Below, one piece after another: positions 12,948 through 26,600 of a stretch of DNA of 64,000 nt; the first letter of the stretch is position 1; the number at the start of each line of letters is the position of its first letter. A program made the position numbers and the translations under genes. Source of the DNA: Paralichthys olivaceus (taxonomy: Eukaryota > Chordata > Actinopteri > Pleuronectiformes > Paralichthyidae); the NCBI RefSeq assembly GCF_024713975.1, contig NC_091115.1, positions 7,628,501 through 7,692,500 on the forward strand, given 5' to 3'. The notes below the pieces were generated by a model. It was given only the letters and a program-made list of their open reading frames with translations, was not told where the DNA came from and did no database searches.

Positions 12948-13254
12948 TCCGGAACCTTTGGATCTGTTTCACACTCCTATCGGACAACTAAACACGTTAC
13001 TCTCGTGACTCCGGCGCCTGCTTCTGGCAATTTGAAAAGAGACTGTGGCCATAAAAAATATATTTAAATCCTCTTGTGTGATCAAACTAGCAAATGATCC
13101 AAGTGATAATTATCTATTAAATATCAACACATTTCTAGTTATTCGGCGTCATTGTCCGGAACCTTACGGGTGCCACATCCCTATCGGAGAACTGAAAGCG
13201 TTACTCCAGTGACTTCCGGCTCTTGTTGGACTGGCTCTTTGAATCGAGATTGTG
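12948..13254 (+). promoter_or_regulatory. yeats4: yeats4 promoter region with a duplicated ~100-bp segment
   Basis: Two diverged copies of one segment lie about 205 bp apart, at 12948-13045 and 13155-13254. Both run from tccggaacctt through cctatcgga.aact.aa..cgttact...gtgac.tccggc and end with gaat.gaga.tgtg-like sequence. The downstream copy, 105 bp before the ATG, has an intact ETS-type site (acttccggc, 13212-13220); the upstream copy has lost the matching TTCCGG. Both begin with tccggaac, which is itself ETS-like on the other strand. ETS sites are typical of housekeeping promoters, which suits yeats4. The transcription start is not determined. Confidence 0.6.
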
Positions 13255-13358
13255 TGTTTTGGTGTTTAAATGGCAGAATTGTTGAAAGCGGACTCGCGCT
13301 GTTTGTCCAGAAGAACTCTATAGAGTGAGCTACAGGATCCGTTGCTCTTCTCTGTACT

Positions 13359-15472
<2,114 letters not shown>

Positions 15473-16244
15473 AAAAGGGACAAGTGTGAACATGAATGAC
15501 ATTCAGCAGGGCTCCTGGTTTCCTCTGTAATTTTATAGAATTGATGCATTGTTTTGAATTGTGTTGTGCTAAAAGGAGCTGTTAAAAATTCTGACATTTT
15601 CTGATTCGTTCATGATTATTTGCCAAAACTCTTCTGTTTTGAAACAAGGCTTATTCTTGACAGTGAACACCCCTTTGGTATTCAGTGTGAATATTTTTTT
15701 TTTTTTTTTTTACTGAACTGTCATTTTTCTATGTAAAGTAAGTATGTTTACAGTATTGCTTGTGTACATTTCTTCTGTTGCTCTATGCAGGCTGAGGCTC
15801 ATGGGAGTTGTGGACTGTAATCTATATTTGTTCACATTGTAAGATCAGTTAAATCAGGTGTTTTCATGCTGTTCTCTACCAGCAAAACAGGATAAAAACC
15901 TTAAATGGCAGAATTTGTTCTGCTTCTTAGCCCTTATCCTGTCTATGGTTACTTAGAAGGATCCATGCCAACAGTCCACACTACCCTGTACTGTATAACT
16001 AGGTCAGTATGAAAGGAGCTTTGGGTTTCATAACACATCAGCTGCTGCAGTGACTGTATTTTTGTTCTTAAATACTGGAATGAATAGGTGAAGTGATTTA
16101 AGTAAACACAATAATGCATGTTAGTAAAGAGTGCTTAGGACTATGAACCAATACATTGAAATGTTTACAGCCGGCTTAACCAGTGGAGTTTAGCATGGTG
16201 AGTTGATGGAGAGGGTAAGACTATAATGTCTGGGGGAATCAATG
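15473..16244 (+). other. yeats4: yeats4 3' UTR and flank
   Basis: Non-coding DNA after the yeats4 stop, with a 19-base T run near 15,693. I find no canonical AATAAA in the first 700 bases, so the cleavage site is not placed. No further gene seen. Confidence 0.4.
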
Positions 16245-16360
16245 TTTAGATAAGAGAAGATTCATTTTTAGTGATCCCACACTAAGGAGGTTCACTTGCA
16301 GCAGCAGATAGTCACAATGAGATAGACAAGAAAATTAAAATAGAATACAAAAAGAGAAAC
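16245..16360 (+). repeat. Interspersed repeat copy 1 (fish tail-type repeat)
   Basis: The segment from agataagagaagattcatttt through gtgatccc...ggttcacttgcagcagcagata...agacaag resembles, with gaps, the segment at 18,608-18,730 in the same orientation. The shared pattern (gataag..., ttattgatcc..., ggaaa/ggt-tca, ttgttacagcagcag, agacaagaaa) matches an abundant percomorph repeat I remember, probably a LINE or SINE tail. The family name is not assigned. Confidence 0.5.
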
Positions 16361-16729
16361 CTTTCACTAGAGGGGGAGATAATGAGTAGATTCTGTATCT
16401 GTGTATTAGTAAGAGGACATGTTGAAACAGCAAGCAAGTTTCACCATAAACTTTAGAAAAGTCAAACAATCATCTGGATTAAAAGAGGAAGATGACGTCA
16501 AATCAAATATCTATAAATATGTAGAATCATGTAAAGGGTTGACGTAAACTTTAAAGTATAAGTTTCCCCCCCGAGTGTAAACACTAGCACCGAGAGGGGG
16601 CGCTGCAGGGGGAAACAGCTCGAGCGGGGAAGCGGGTTCCGTCGCTGTCCCACACTGATGACGTCGGCACCTGTGGCTTGAGTCGATGAAAAGTTTTGCA
16701 GTTGACATGTCTGTAGACGAAGCTGCGGG

Positions 16730-16854
16730 ATGGAAACGCTGTTTTGCGGCTCGCTGCGTGTGTTACTGTGGAGGAAGTGTCGTGAATACTCGGAGAGACT
16801 GAGGAGAGTCCGTCTGCTTCCGTTCAGCTGCCCGCAGGTGTTCCTCATCAACAG
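16730..16854 (+). CDS. Candidate alternative first coding exon of napepld (Arg-rich N-terminal extension)
   Basis: An ATG at 16730 opens 41 codons plus 2 nt and ends at a good donor (catcaacag|gtacag). Joined to the exon at 20623, the frame runs straight through ctgtgctggtttgccc into the napepld ATG at 20639. The result would be NAPE-PLD with about 47 extra residues rich in Arg and Leu (RVLLWRKCREYSERLRRVRLL). It resembles a mitochondrial-type presequence but has several Glu residues. It lies in a GC-rich, promoter-like block with CRE-like sites at 16493-16500 and near 16,660. It could instead be the first exon of an unrelated transcript, or simply untranslated. Confidence 0.35.
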
Positions 16855-17727
16855 GTACAGCTGCGCGACGCGTCGCACTCGCTCCGCTCTTCAGCTAACT
16901 TTAGCTCACTTTAGCTCACTTCGGCTGTTCTCTGTCTGTTCCTCAGACACTTTGTGTTCTCGTCTGTTCGCCTCGCGTGTTTTCGATAGTACAAATGGTG
17001 CAAAACAAAAACACACAACCACAGGAGCCGAGCAGCGCAACAGAAGGTTCGTGTGAGTTAAACTCAGTTAGCTTCTCTGATATTTATTAGTTCAACAAAT
17101 GAAATGTAACGTAGCTGCGTCACAAGAGCGTCCTAATTAGCAACACGTTTGAATATTGAACTTAATTTTCACTGAAAGAAGTTAAATATGACATTTAGCT
17201 CATTTAAATATTAGCAACAAGGCGTCACTTTTAGTTTTCACTACAAGTAGCTAAACTTATATTTAAACATCTGTCTAATTAAACATGAAACAACTAATAA
17301 GTCAAAATAAACGTTAACAATAGTGTTCAAACACAATACAGTGTAAATACAAGTATTAAGAATGAATAATTGTTGGAATATAGAAATATTCAGTCAGATA
17401 AAATATTCACACTTGATTGAAACGTAATATTTCACTTTGAAGGATTTTCAAAGATTTTCAGAATCAGACCTCAGCTTGTGTGTGTCTGTATTTTTACTTT
17501 TCAACGACAGCTCGATATTAATTCCAGCTGGCAGTGGTTCCCAATTAAAAAATCAACAGATGCTATGTATTTATTTTATCTTTTCAATTTGAACAAAAAC
17601 GTTAGTTTGGATGAAACCATAGACTGTATATGGATGAAACATGTCCCTTCCCTGCGTCGTGACGATTTGTGATAGTTTTTATTTATTTATTAAGTGAGTT
17701 TGTGTGTGTGTGGGGGGGGGGGGGGGT

Positions 17728-17763
17728 GTCACGTGATGAGAGGGACTTAAGCCAGTGACGTCA
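17728..17763 (+). promoter_or_regulatory. napepld: E-box (CLEAR-like) and full CRE, candidate napepld promoter
   Basis: GTCACGTGAT at 17728-17737 is a close match to the TFEB/TFE3/MITF-type E-box. A perfect CRE palindrome TGACGTCA lies at 17756-17763, 28 bases away. Both are just upstream of a CT-rich, then GC-rich 5' leader ending in a donor at 18035. A second TGACGTCA lies at 16493-16500. A G run (about 18) sits immediately upstream of the E-box. Function is inferred from motif and position only. Confidence 0.45.
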
Positions 17764-17769
17764 CAGAGC

Positions 17770-18035
17770 TGGTCCTGCAGCAGGATTCCTCCCTCTCTCT
17801 CTCTCTTTCCCTCTCTCTCTCTCTGTCTCAGTCTCTTTTTTAAAACACGTCCAACCTGCCGCTGAATTCAACCCTCCGCTCGACCTCCGCCGCACGGCTG
17901 CGTGACGGTGATGTGACCTGCGGGGAAACACCCGCGTGTGTTGCTCAGCTCGTGTTAAACCAGCCGTGAATGAGCCCAACATGTCTCCCTGTTGAGAACA
18001 CAAGCGCTGCTGATCTGTTGCGTTCAAGTGTTCAG
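17770..18035 (+). other. napepld: Probable non-coding first exon (5' UTR) of napepld
   Basis: A GC-rich segment with a CT-dinucleotide tract at about 17,790-17,830, ending at a strong donor (gtgttcag|gtgagtt). The next compatible acceptor is before the exon carrying the napepld ATG (ttggttctag, exon from 20623). The 5' edge is not defined by the sequence. Confidence 0.45.
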
Positions 18036-20248
18036 GTGAGTTGACGTGAAGCGTCTTCTGACCTCAGGGCTTCGTGCTTCTGCTGCTGTTTCCCTTGTTT
18101 GTGTGTGACTGTGCTGCTGCAGGAGAACATGTCCTTGTTTGTGGTGAAAGTTAAAAATACAACCTGTGTTTGTCGCCAGGTTATCTGGCATCATTGCTGG
18201 TGTCTGTGTCGATGGCAGGGAATCATCTGTAGTTTTTTTGTGAGTCACTGATTCTAATTCATGTACAGACTTGTGTGTGTGATACTGTCATGATAACAGC
18301 AATGTCATTTGTATGTGTTAGCTCACTACAAGCTGTTGTCAGGACTAGATCAATGTGATTATCTGAGATTATGTGGCTGGACAACAAGGCCCCAAAGGTA
18401 GAATCATAACGAAAATGTCATATTTAAATATCTAAGTTTAAAGACCGATTTTTGCTCTGGTGAAAATGATTATTGTTTTATTGTCCAGCCCTAATACCAG
18501 CAACATGATGTTTGTATTCGCTTGCTCACTTTGAACTGTTTTCATGACTGGATGAATGTTTTTATCTGATTAATAGCTGGACAATATTTAAAAAAATGAA
18601 ATAATATAAGATGTTGTAAGATAAGATGAGAAAAACTTTATTGATCCTTCACTGGGGAAAGTCAATTGTTACAGCTGCAGATTGAGGTAGACAAGGAAAC
18701 ATGTGAAAGTATACAAATAGAATAACATGGGTAATGAAACAGAAGTAAATAAAATGTAATAAAAGTACAGCGAATATGCACTTGACATACACCTTATATC
18801 AGATTAAAGTGTTCATGTCAGTAAATATAGATAATTATCACAATAAATGTGATACTTGGGGTTTAAAAAAACACCTCTATAACCAAACAATGACAAACTA
18901 TTGCATAATCAATATTTTGTCATATTGAACTTTTATTTTTTTACTCTTGTAGAAATTATATTTTGATAATTATCGGCCCTTATAACAGTGATATCTTTTC
19001 AATTTGTTTACCAATTTGAAGTTAGAATTGAATTTAACTGCATTGATGAGAATAGTGTTTGTGATTATGTTTTGTTGTTTGACCACATCATCATCAGACT
19101 CGCTGACTGGCCACACAGGTCTTTGTTTTGGATGTCGTCCTCAGAGCTCCATTGTTGTGTAGAATGCGGTTAAAGTCCATTCATGAGGCCGAGAGCATCA
19201 TCAGGACGCCACAGCTGTGATAGTCGGAGTTTCCACACAGAGGCCGAGTGCACAGCCGGCTTACGTTGCATTACTGTGTTGATGCGCTGGTGTTTACATC
19301 GAGTCGTCAGACATTTTTGATATGGAAATACCATCATAACGCTCTGATCGATTGAAGTCTGATTTATGAATGTGTAATAGTTAAATAGGGTGTGTGCTGC
19401 ACTGCGATTGCTGAGGATCATGGCAGGATAAGGAAGGGCGGTGATCAGATTTGTTGGCTCTGGTTTGTGTGTCTGGCACATGTAGATCTGTCTTCTCCTA
19501 CTCCCTGAAACTAAAAGGTCGGATTCACTCCCACTTTTTAAAACTTGTGAACAAGGATCCTTCCCTTTAGTCACACATTCAGTTCAGGACTCAGTGTAAT
19601 TCCTGCTGTGTCGGACTTCACTCAGTTTTATGTTTCACCACTATTTGTGAGGTGGCTACTGTCCAAGAGGGATCTAGTCAGAGCCGTTTCAGCTGTTGCA
19701 CCGGGACTGTTATGATGTGACGACATGTGTTAATGAGCACGGTGAATTTAGAAATTGATGAAACAGATGTGTGCTTGCTTATAGTCCTTAACAATTTGGT
19801 AGAATTATAAATGTTGACTTTTCTAGTCAAGCGATACAATCATCATTTCTTTTTTCCAGTTACTTCCTGATCAGTGTTACATAAGAGTAACAACAGTACT
19901 GTTTGTGTCTCAAGGCAACTCGTGTCTTTTCTGCCAACAATATGTTTTACTTAGAGTTGATGAGTCCTTTCTGAAACACTTTTTTATCTTATTTCATGAA
20001 ATTCTCTTCATGCCCCAATTGCCACCAACAGATAAACACATCTGGGGGTAAAAAGCTGGTGTCTGTGTAATAAACACGGCCGAATGAAATGATGAATCTT
20101 CAGCCAGAGACGATAACCACAAGTTAGAGAGCGAGTCACGGAAGAGTCTACATCTAGCAGTTGTCAGGCAGTGCACGTTTTTTGATGAGATGTGTAGCCT
20201 GCTCTTGCTTTTCCAGGGTTACTTACCTGAGCTTCAAGAGATAAAGTA

Positions 20249-20309
<61 letters not shown>

Positions 20310-20622
20310 GCAAGGTTTGAAGTTCTGATAGTAGTTTGATTTGAATACAGTTACGTTGAACCTGCTGTGTGTCTGATAACTTTCTCACTGTTTCATATGC
20401 AAACTATTAGGGTTCAACTGTCAGTTATTCAATGTGCTGCAATCATCGCAGAATCAGTGTGTACATGTGTGACGCCCTCAGCAGCTTCTGGATTAACTTT
20501 AAAGCAAGACAACTGAGCCCTGTCTGCTCTCAGTTGAAAGCAGCTGAAATGTGTGATTGTGCACACTGTACAACAGCAGAGGTGTGTTGTTAATGTTACA
20601 TGTTTGTGTGTGTTGGTTCTAG
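18036..20622 (+). other. napepld: Intron before the napepld start exon
   Basis: No coding exon recognised. Contents are an interspersed repeat at 18,608-18,730 (second copy of the 16,245 element) and a (TG)n microsatellite of about 57 bases at 20252-20308. Confidence 0.4.
18608..18730 (+). repeat. Interspersed repeat copy 2 (fish tail-type repeat)
   Basis: Begins aagataagatgagaaaaactttattgatcc and continues through ggggaaagtcaattgttacagctgcag to agacaagg. It resembles 16,245-16,360 in order and orientation and fits an abundant percomorph interspersed repeat known from memory. No ORF. Confidence 0.55.
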
Positions 20623-20638
20623 CTGTGCTGGTTTGCCC

Positions 20639-23600
20639 ATGGAGAAGCCATCATCTTCAGGCAAAGCAGCGCTGGAGGAGAGAACAGGCCTGGTGGAGGT
20701 GAGGGATCCTACCCATTAACCTAAAGTGAGATGATATCAAGCTGTGGTGTAGTTTATTATAACTAGTCCACTAGAAGAAATATTCAGTGGAGAACAGAGA
20801 ATGTGCTTAAAGCTGCCAATTTCCAAGTTGTGAGTTGACTCATTGCCTGTTGTTTGTGCCTCTACTCCAGGACGGTGAAGTGCTGAGAGGTGCTGAGGGT
20901 GGAGATGTGGATCCTCAGACCCCAAGGAAGAGCAGCTCCTCCCGATCCTCCCGCAAGAGCTTCCGTCTGGACTATCGGCTGGAGGTAAAACCACATTTCC
21001 CATCATCCCAACCGGCTCTTCCACCTCAAACCTCTTCACTTCCATATTATCCCTCCCTCATCAAGGCACCTCCCCTGTATTATATATTGGATATTATCGT
21101 TTTATCCAAAATGCCATTCTTTACTTTGATTGCAGGAGGACGTGACAAAGTCCTGTCAAGACAAACATGGCCGCTGGATGAACCCCTGGTCCACATGGCG
21201 GTTCCCTTCCTACTCGATGCTGCTCAGGTTCTTGTTGTTAGATAAAAATCACAGCAATGTACCAACTAATAAAGAGGTGGGTAAATATTAGACTAATGCT
21301 TTGTACATAATGTGAGTTATTGAAGTCTCAATAGGGTTTCATCGTCATCAGTCTAAAAATAGGAATATTTTGTTATAAATATAGTTCAACGGTGCACTTA
21401 CCTCTGCCCAGGCCCAACAGTCTCCTTATGAAGCCACATTTAAAGTCACAAGGATTTCTATTTAGATCTGCACCAAAATATACACATTACTCAATGCAAC
21501 CTCCAAAATATGACTAATAGACACTTTATTATTTGAGACATCAACAAAAAAATGTTCTGGTAGTGAAAAATTAATTGATTCTTCCCCGTCTCATCCTCCC
21601 ATCGACATTTGTCCCAGTCGTTTCTGTGTAATCCTGCTAACTACAGAACAATAACATAGCCTCCTCGTTGTAGGCAAAATATGTTGATATTTAAACTGCC
21701 AGTTGAGTTAGCTCGATTTAATTTATTCAATCTAAAAGTTGTGCATCACATTTGTTAAAACCTGACTAAGATTGTACTTGTTTTATTCGTGTAGTGATTA
21801 GTATCAGGAGCTGAATGTTCCTCTCTTCGGTGCGGTTTGTCGACTCTCACATCCCACACAGTGGAAACCTTGCTGAGCTCAGTCGGGGCTTAACAGGCTT
21901 CAAAGGCTGCTTTCACTCAGCAATAGAAACCTGTTCAACCCCTTATCCACAGAGTTATCAGTGTTTTTTCTGTTATTGTGTGAAACCGGCAGTGTGGGGG
22001 TGGAGCTGTGTACACACTACACAGAGAAATCAAACACTGTCCTCCAGATGCTGAATAAATGTAACGTTTAAACTTGTTCATAGAGTCAGATACACTGAAA
22101 ACAGTCACTTTCTTTTTAGGGTAAGAGGATCATGGTTGATTTTTTATTTTTTTTAAAGAATGATTAAAGTCATAAGACTGAGGCTCCAATCCTCCTGATA
22201 AGAACGTGGTTGTTTTATTCCAGCCTCCCTGATGTGATCTCTCTCTGTGGTTTCACTCCTCCAGGCTCTGGACAGCGAGCTCCCGGTGATGGAGCCGTAC
22301 TTTGTCCAGAACCCAGACCTCTCCGACTCCGGTCCAGGTCTGAGAGTCACCTGGCTGGGTCACGCCACGGTTCTGGTGGAAATGGACGGACTGAACATCC
22401 TGACAGACCCCATCTTCAGCCAGAGGGCCTCGCCTTTCCAGTTCATGGGGCCCAAAAGGTACCGAGGGCCTCCCTGCACTGTAGAACAGGTTCGGAACCT
22501 CCATTTTCTCTCTTATGAAATTCAACTTTAATCAAAACATTTTTCTACCTCTGTTTGTACAATTTGAAAATGTAAGAAATCCACCACTAGCGGAGTTTAG
22601 TTACAAACACACTGATGTTTACATAGGCCAGTTATGACAGCGGCTAAAATACAATAAAACATGGACAATTTCCAGGACATGTTATTTTTATTTGACCCTG
22701 TTCCCTCTTGTCCTCAGCTGCCCAGGATCGATGCTGTTGTCATCAGTCACTCTCATTACGACCACCTGGATGCTGGATCTGTGGCCAGCCTCAACGCTCG
22801 CTTCGGGGGGGAGCTACGCTGGTAGGAGGGATCCATCAGTGGGAGGTCACTCTCTTACATTCATTTCTTATGTATTTGCAATTCACTCTTGTGTGTTGTA
22901 GGTTCGTGCCCCTGGGTCTGATGGACTGGCTGATGAAAATGGGCTGTGAGAACGTGATGGAGCTGGACTGGTGGGAGGAGAACTGCGTCCCGGGTCATGA
23001 CGATGTGACGTTTGTCTGCACGCCGTCTCAGCACTGGAGCAAACGCACAGCTCTGGACGATAACAAGGTAATTATGGAGTAACTTTCTCTCTTTCGTTCT
23101 TTCTCTCTCTCTCTCTCGTTCGTTCTCGTTCGTCCTCTCTCTCTCTTTCATTCGTTCTCTCTCTCTCGTTCGTCCTTTCGTTCTCTCTCGTTCGTTCTCT
23201 CTTTCTTTCATTCATTCTCTCTCTCTTTTTTGTTCATGCTTTCATTCGTTCTCTCTCTCTCTCTCGTTCGTCCTTTCGTTCTCTCTTTCGTTCGTTCTCT
23301 CTTTCTTTCATTCATTCTCTCTCTCTTTTTTGTTCATTCGTTCTCTCTCTCTCTCTCTCTTTCCTTCTTTCTTTCTCTCTCTTTCGTTCTCTCTTTCTTT
23401 CGTTCGTTCTCTCTCTCTCGTTCGTCCTCTTTCTCTCAATCTTTCGTCCTTTCGTTCTCTCTCCTTCGCTCTCTCTCTCTCTTTCTTTCGTTCGTCCTTT
23501 CGTTCTCTCTCCTTCGCTCTCTCTCTCTCTTTCTTTCGTTCGTCCTTTCGTTCTCTCTCGTTCGTCCTCTCTTTCTCTCGTTCTCTCTCTCAATCTTTCG

Positions 23601-26600
23601 TTCTTTCTCTCTCTCTCGTTCGTTCGTTCTCGTTCGTCCTTTCATTTTCGTTCTCTCGTTCGTCCTTTCGTTCTCTCTCGTCCTCTCTCTCTCTTTCGTT
23701 CGTTCGTCCTTTTGTTCTCTCTCGTTCGTTCTCGTTCGTCCTTTCGTTCTCTCTCTCAATCTTTCGTTCTTTCTCTCTCTTTCGTTCGTTCTCTCTCTCA
23801 ATCTTTCGTTCTTTTTCTCTCGTTCGTTCTCATTCGTTCTCTCTCGTTCGTCCTTTCATTTTTGTTCTCTCGTTCGTCCTTTCGTTCTCTCTCTCTCTCG
23901 TTCATCCTTTCATTTTCGTTCTCTCGTTCGTCCTCTCTTTCTCGTTCGTTCTCGTTCGTCCTCTCTCTCTCTTTCGTTCGTTCTCTCTCTCTTTCGTTCA
24001 TTCATCCTTTTGTTCGTTCTCGTTCGTCCTCTCTCTCTCTCGTTCGTCCTTTTGTTCTCTCTTTCGTTCGTTCTCTCTTTCTTTCATTCATTCTCTCTCT
24101 CTTTTTTGTTCATTCGTTCTCTCTCTCTCTCTCTCTTTCCTTCTTTCTTTCTCTCTCTTTCGTTCTCTCTTTCTTTCGTTCGTTCTCTCTCTCTCGTTCG
24201 TCCTCTCTTTCTCTCAATCTTTCGTCCTTTCGTTCTCTCTCTCTCTCGTTCGTCCTTTCATTTTCGTTCTCTCGTTCGTCCTCTCTCTCTCTCTCGTTTG
24301 TTCTCGTTCGTCCTTTCGTTCTCTCTCGTTCTCTCTCTCAATCTTTCGTTCTCTCTCTCAATCTTTCGTTCTCGTTCGTCCTTTCGTTCTCTCTCTCGTT
24401 CGTCCTCTCTCTCTTTTGTTCGTTCTCTCTCTCTCGTTCGTTCTCTCGTTCGTCCTTTCATTCTCTCTCGTTCACTCTCTCTCTCGTTCGTTCTTTCATT
24501 CTCTCTCGTTCGTCCTCTCTTTCTCTCTCGTTCTCTCTCTCAATCTTTCGTTCTTTCTCTCTCTCTCGTTTGTCCTCTCTTTCTCTCGTCTCTCTCTCAA
24601 TCTTTTGTTCTTTTTCTCTCGTTCGTTCTCTCTCTCTCTCGTTCATCCTTTCATTTTCGTTCTCTCGTTCGTCCTCTCTTTCTCGTTCGTCCTCTCTCTC
24701 TCTTTCGTTCTCTCTCTTTCTCGTTCGTTCTCTCGTTCGTCCTTTCGTTCGCTCTCTCTCTCTTTCGTTCATTCATCCTTTTGTTCGTTCTCGTTCGTCC
24801 TCTCTCTCTCTCGTTCGTCCTTTCGTTCGCTCTCTCTCTCTTTCGTTCATTCATCCTTTTGTTCTCTCTCGTTCGTCCTCTCTTTCTCTCGTTCTCTCTC
24901 TCAATCTTTCATTCTTTCTTTTTCTCTCGTTCGTTCTCGTTCGTCCTCTCTCTTTCGTTCGTTCTCTCTCTCTCGTTCATCCTTTCATTTTCGTTCTCTC
25001 GTTCGTCCTTTCGTTCGTCCTCTCTCTCTCTCTCGTTCGTTCTCGTTCGTCCTTTCGTTCTCTCTCGTTCTCTCTCTCAATCTTTCGTTCTCTCTCTCAA
25101 TCTTTCGTTCTCGTTCGTCCTTTCGTTCTCTCTCTCGTTCGTCCTCTCTTTCTCTCGTTCTCTCTCTCAATCTTTCGTTCTTTCTCTCTCTCTCTTTCGT
25201 TCGTTCTCTCTCTCAATCTTTCGTTCTTTTTCTCTCGTTCGTTCTCATTCGTTCTCTCTCTCTCTCGTTCGTCCTCTCTTTCTCTCGTCTCTCTCTCAAT
25301 CTTTCGTTCTCTCTCTCAATCTTTCGTTCTCGTTCGTCCTTTCGTTCTCTCTCTCGTTCGTCCTCTCTTTCTCTCGTTCTCTCTCTCAATCTTTCGTTCG
25401 TTCTCTCTTTCTTTCATTCATTCTCTCTCTCTTTTTTGTTCATTCGTTCTCTCTCTCTCTCTCTCTTTCCTTCTTTCTTTCTCTCTCTTTCGTTCTCTCT
25501 TTCTTTCGTTCGTTCTCTCTCTCTCGTTCGTCCTCTCTTTCTCTCAATCTTTCGTCCTTTCGTTCTCTCTCTCTCTCGTTCGTCCTTTCATTTTCGTTCT
25601 CTCGTTCGTCCTCTCTCTCTCTCTCGTTTGTTCTCGTTCGTCCTTTCGTTCTCTCTCGTTCTCTCTCTCAATCTTTCGTTCTCTCTCTCAATCTTTCGTT
25701 CTCGTTCGTCCTTTCGTTCTCTCTCTCGTTCGTCCTCTCTCTCTTTTGTTCGTTCTCTCTCTCGTTCGTTCTCTCGTTCGTCCTTTCATTCTCTCTCGTT
25801 CACTCTCTCTCTCGTTCGTTCTTTCATTCTCTCTCGTTCGTCCTCTCTTTCTCTCTCGTTCTCTCTCTCAATCTTTCGTTCTTTCTCTCTCTCTCGTTTG
25901 TCCTCTCTTTCTCTCGTCTCTCTCTCAATCTTTTGTTCTTTTTCTCTCGTTCGTTCTCTCTCTCTCTCGTTCATCCTTTCATTTTCGTTCTCTCGTTCGT
26001 CCTCTCTTTCTCGTTCGTCCTCTCTCTCTCTTTCGTTCTCTCTCTTTCTCGTTCGTCCTTTCGTTCGCTCTCTCTCTCTTTCGTTCATTCATCCTTTTGT
26101 TCGTTCTCGTTCGTCCTCTCTCTCTCTCGTTCGTTCTCTCGTTCGTCCTTTCGTTCGCTCTCTCTCTCTTTCGTTCATTCATCCTTTTGTTCTCTCTCGT
26201 TCGTTCTCTCTTTCTCTCGTTCTCTCTCTCAATCTTTCGTTCTTTCTCTCTCTCTCTTTCGTTCGTTCTCTCTCTCAATCTTTCGTTCTTTTTCTCTCGT
26301 TCGTTCTCATTCGTTCTCTCTCTCTCTCGTTCGTCCTCTCTTTCTCTCGTCTCTCTCTCAATCTTTCGTTCGTTCTCTCTCTCAATCTTTTGTTCTTTTT
26401 CTCTCGTTCGTTCTCTCTCTCTCGTTCATCCTTTCATTTTCGTTCTCTCGTTCGTCCTCTCTTTCTCGTTCGTCCTCTCTCTCTCTTTCGTTCGTTCTCT
26501 CTCTTTCTCGTTCGTTCTCGTTCGTCCTCTCGTTCGTCCTTTCGTTCGCTCTCTCTCTCTTTCGTTCATTCATCCTTTTGTTCTCTCTCGTTCTCTCTCT

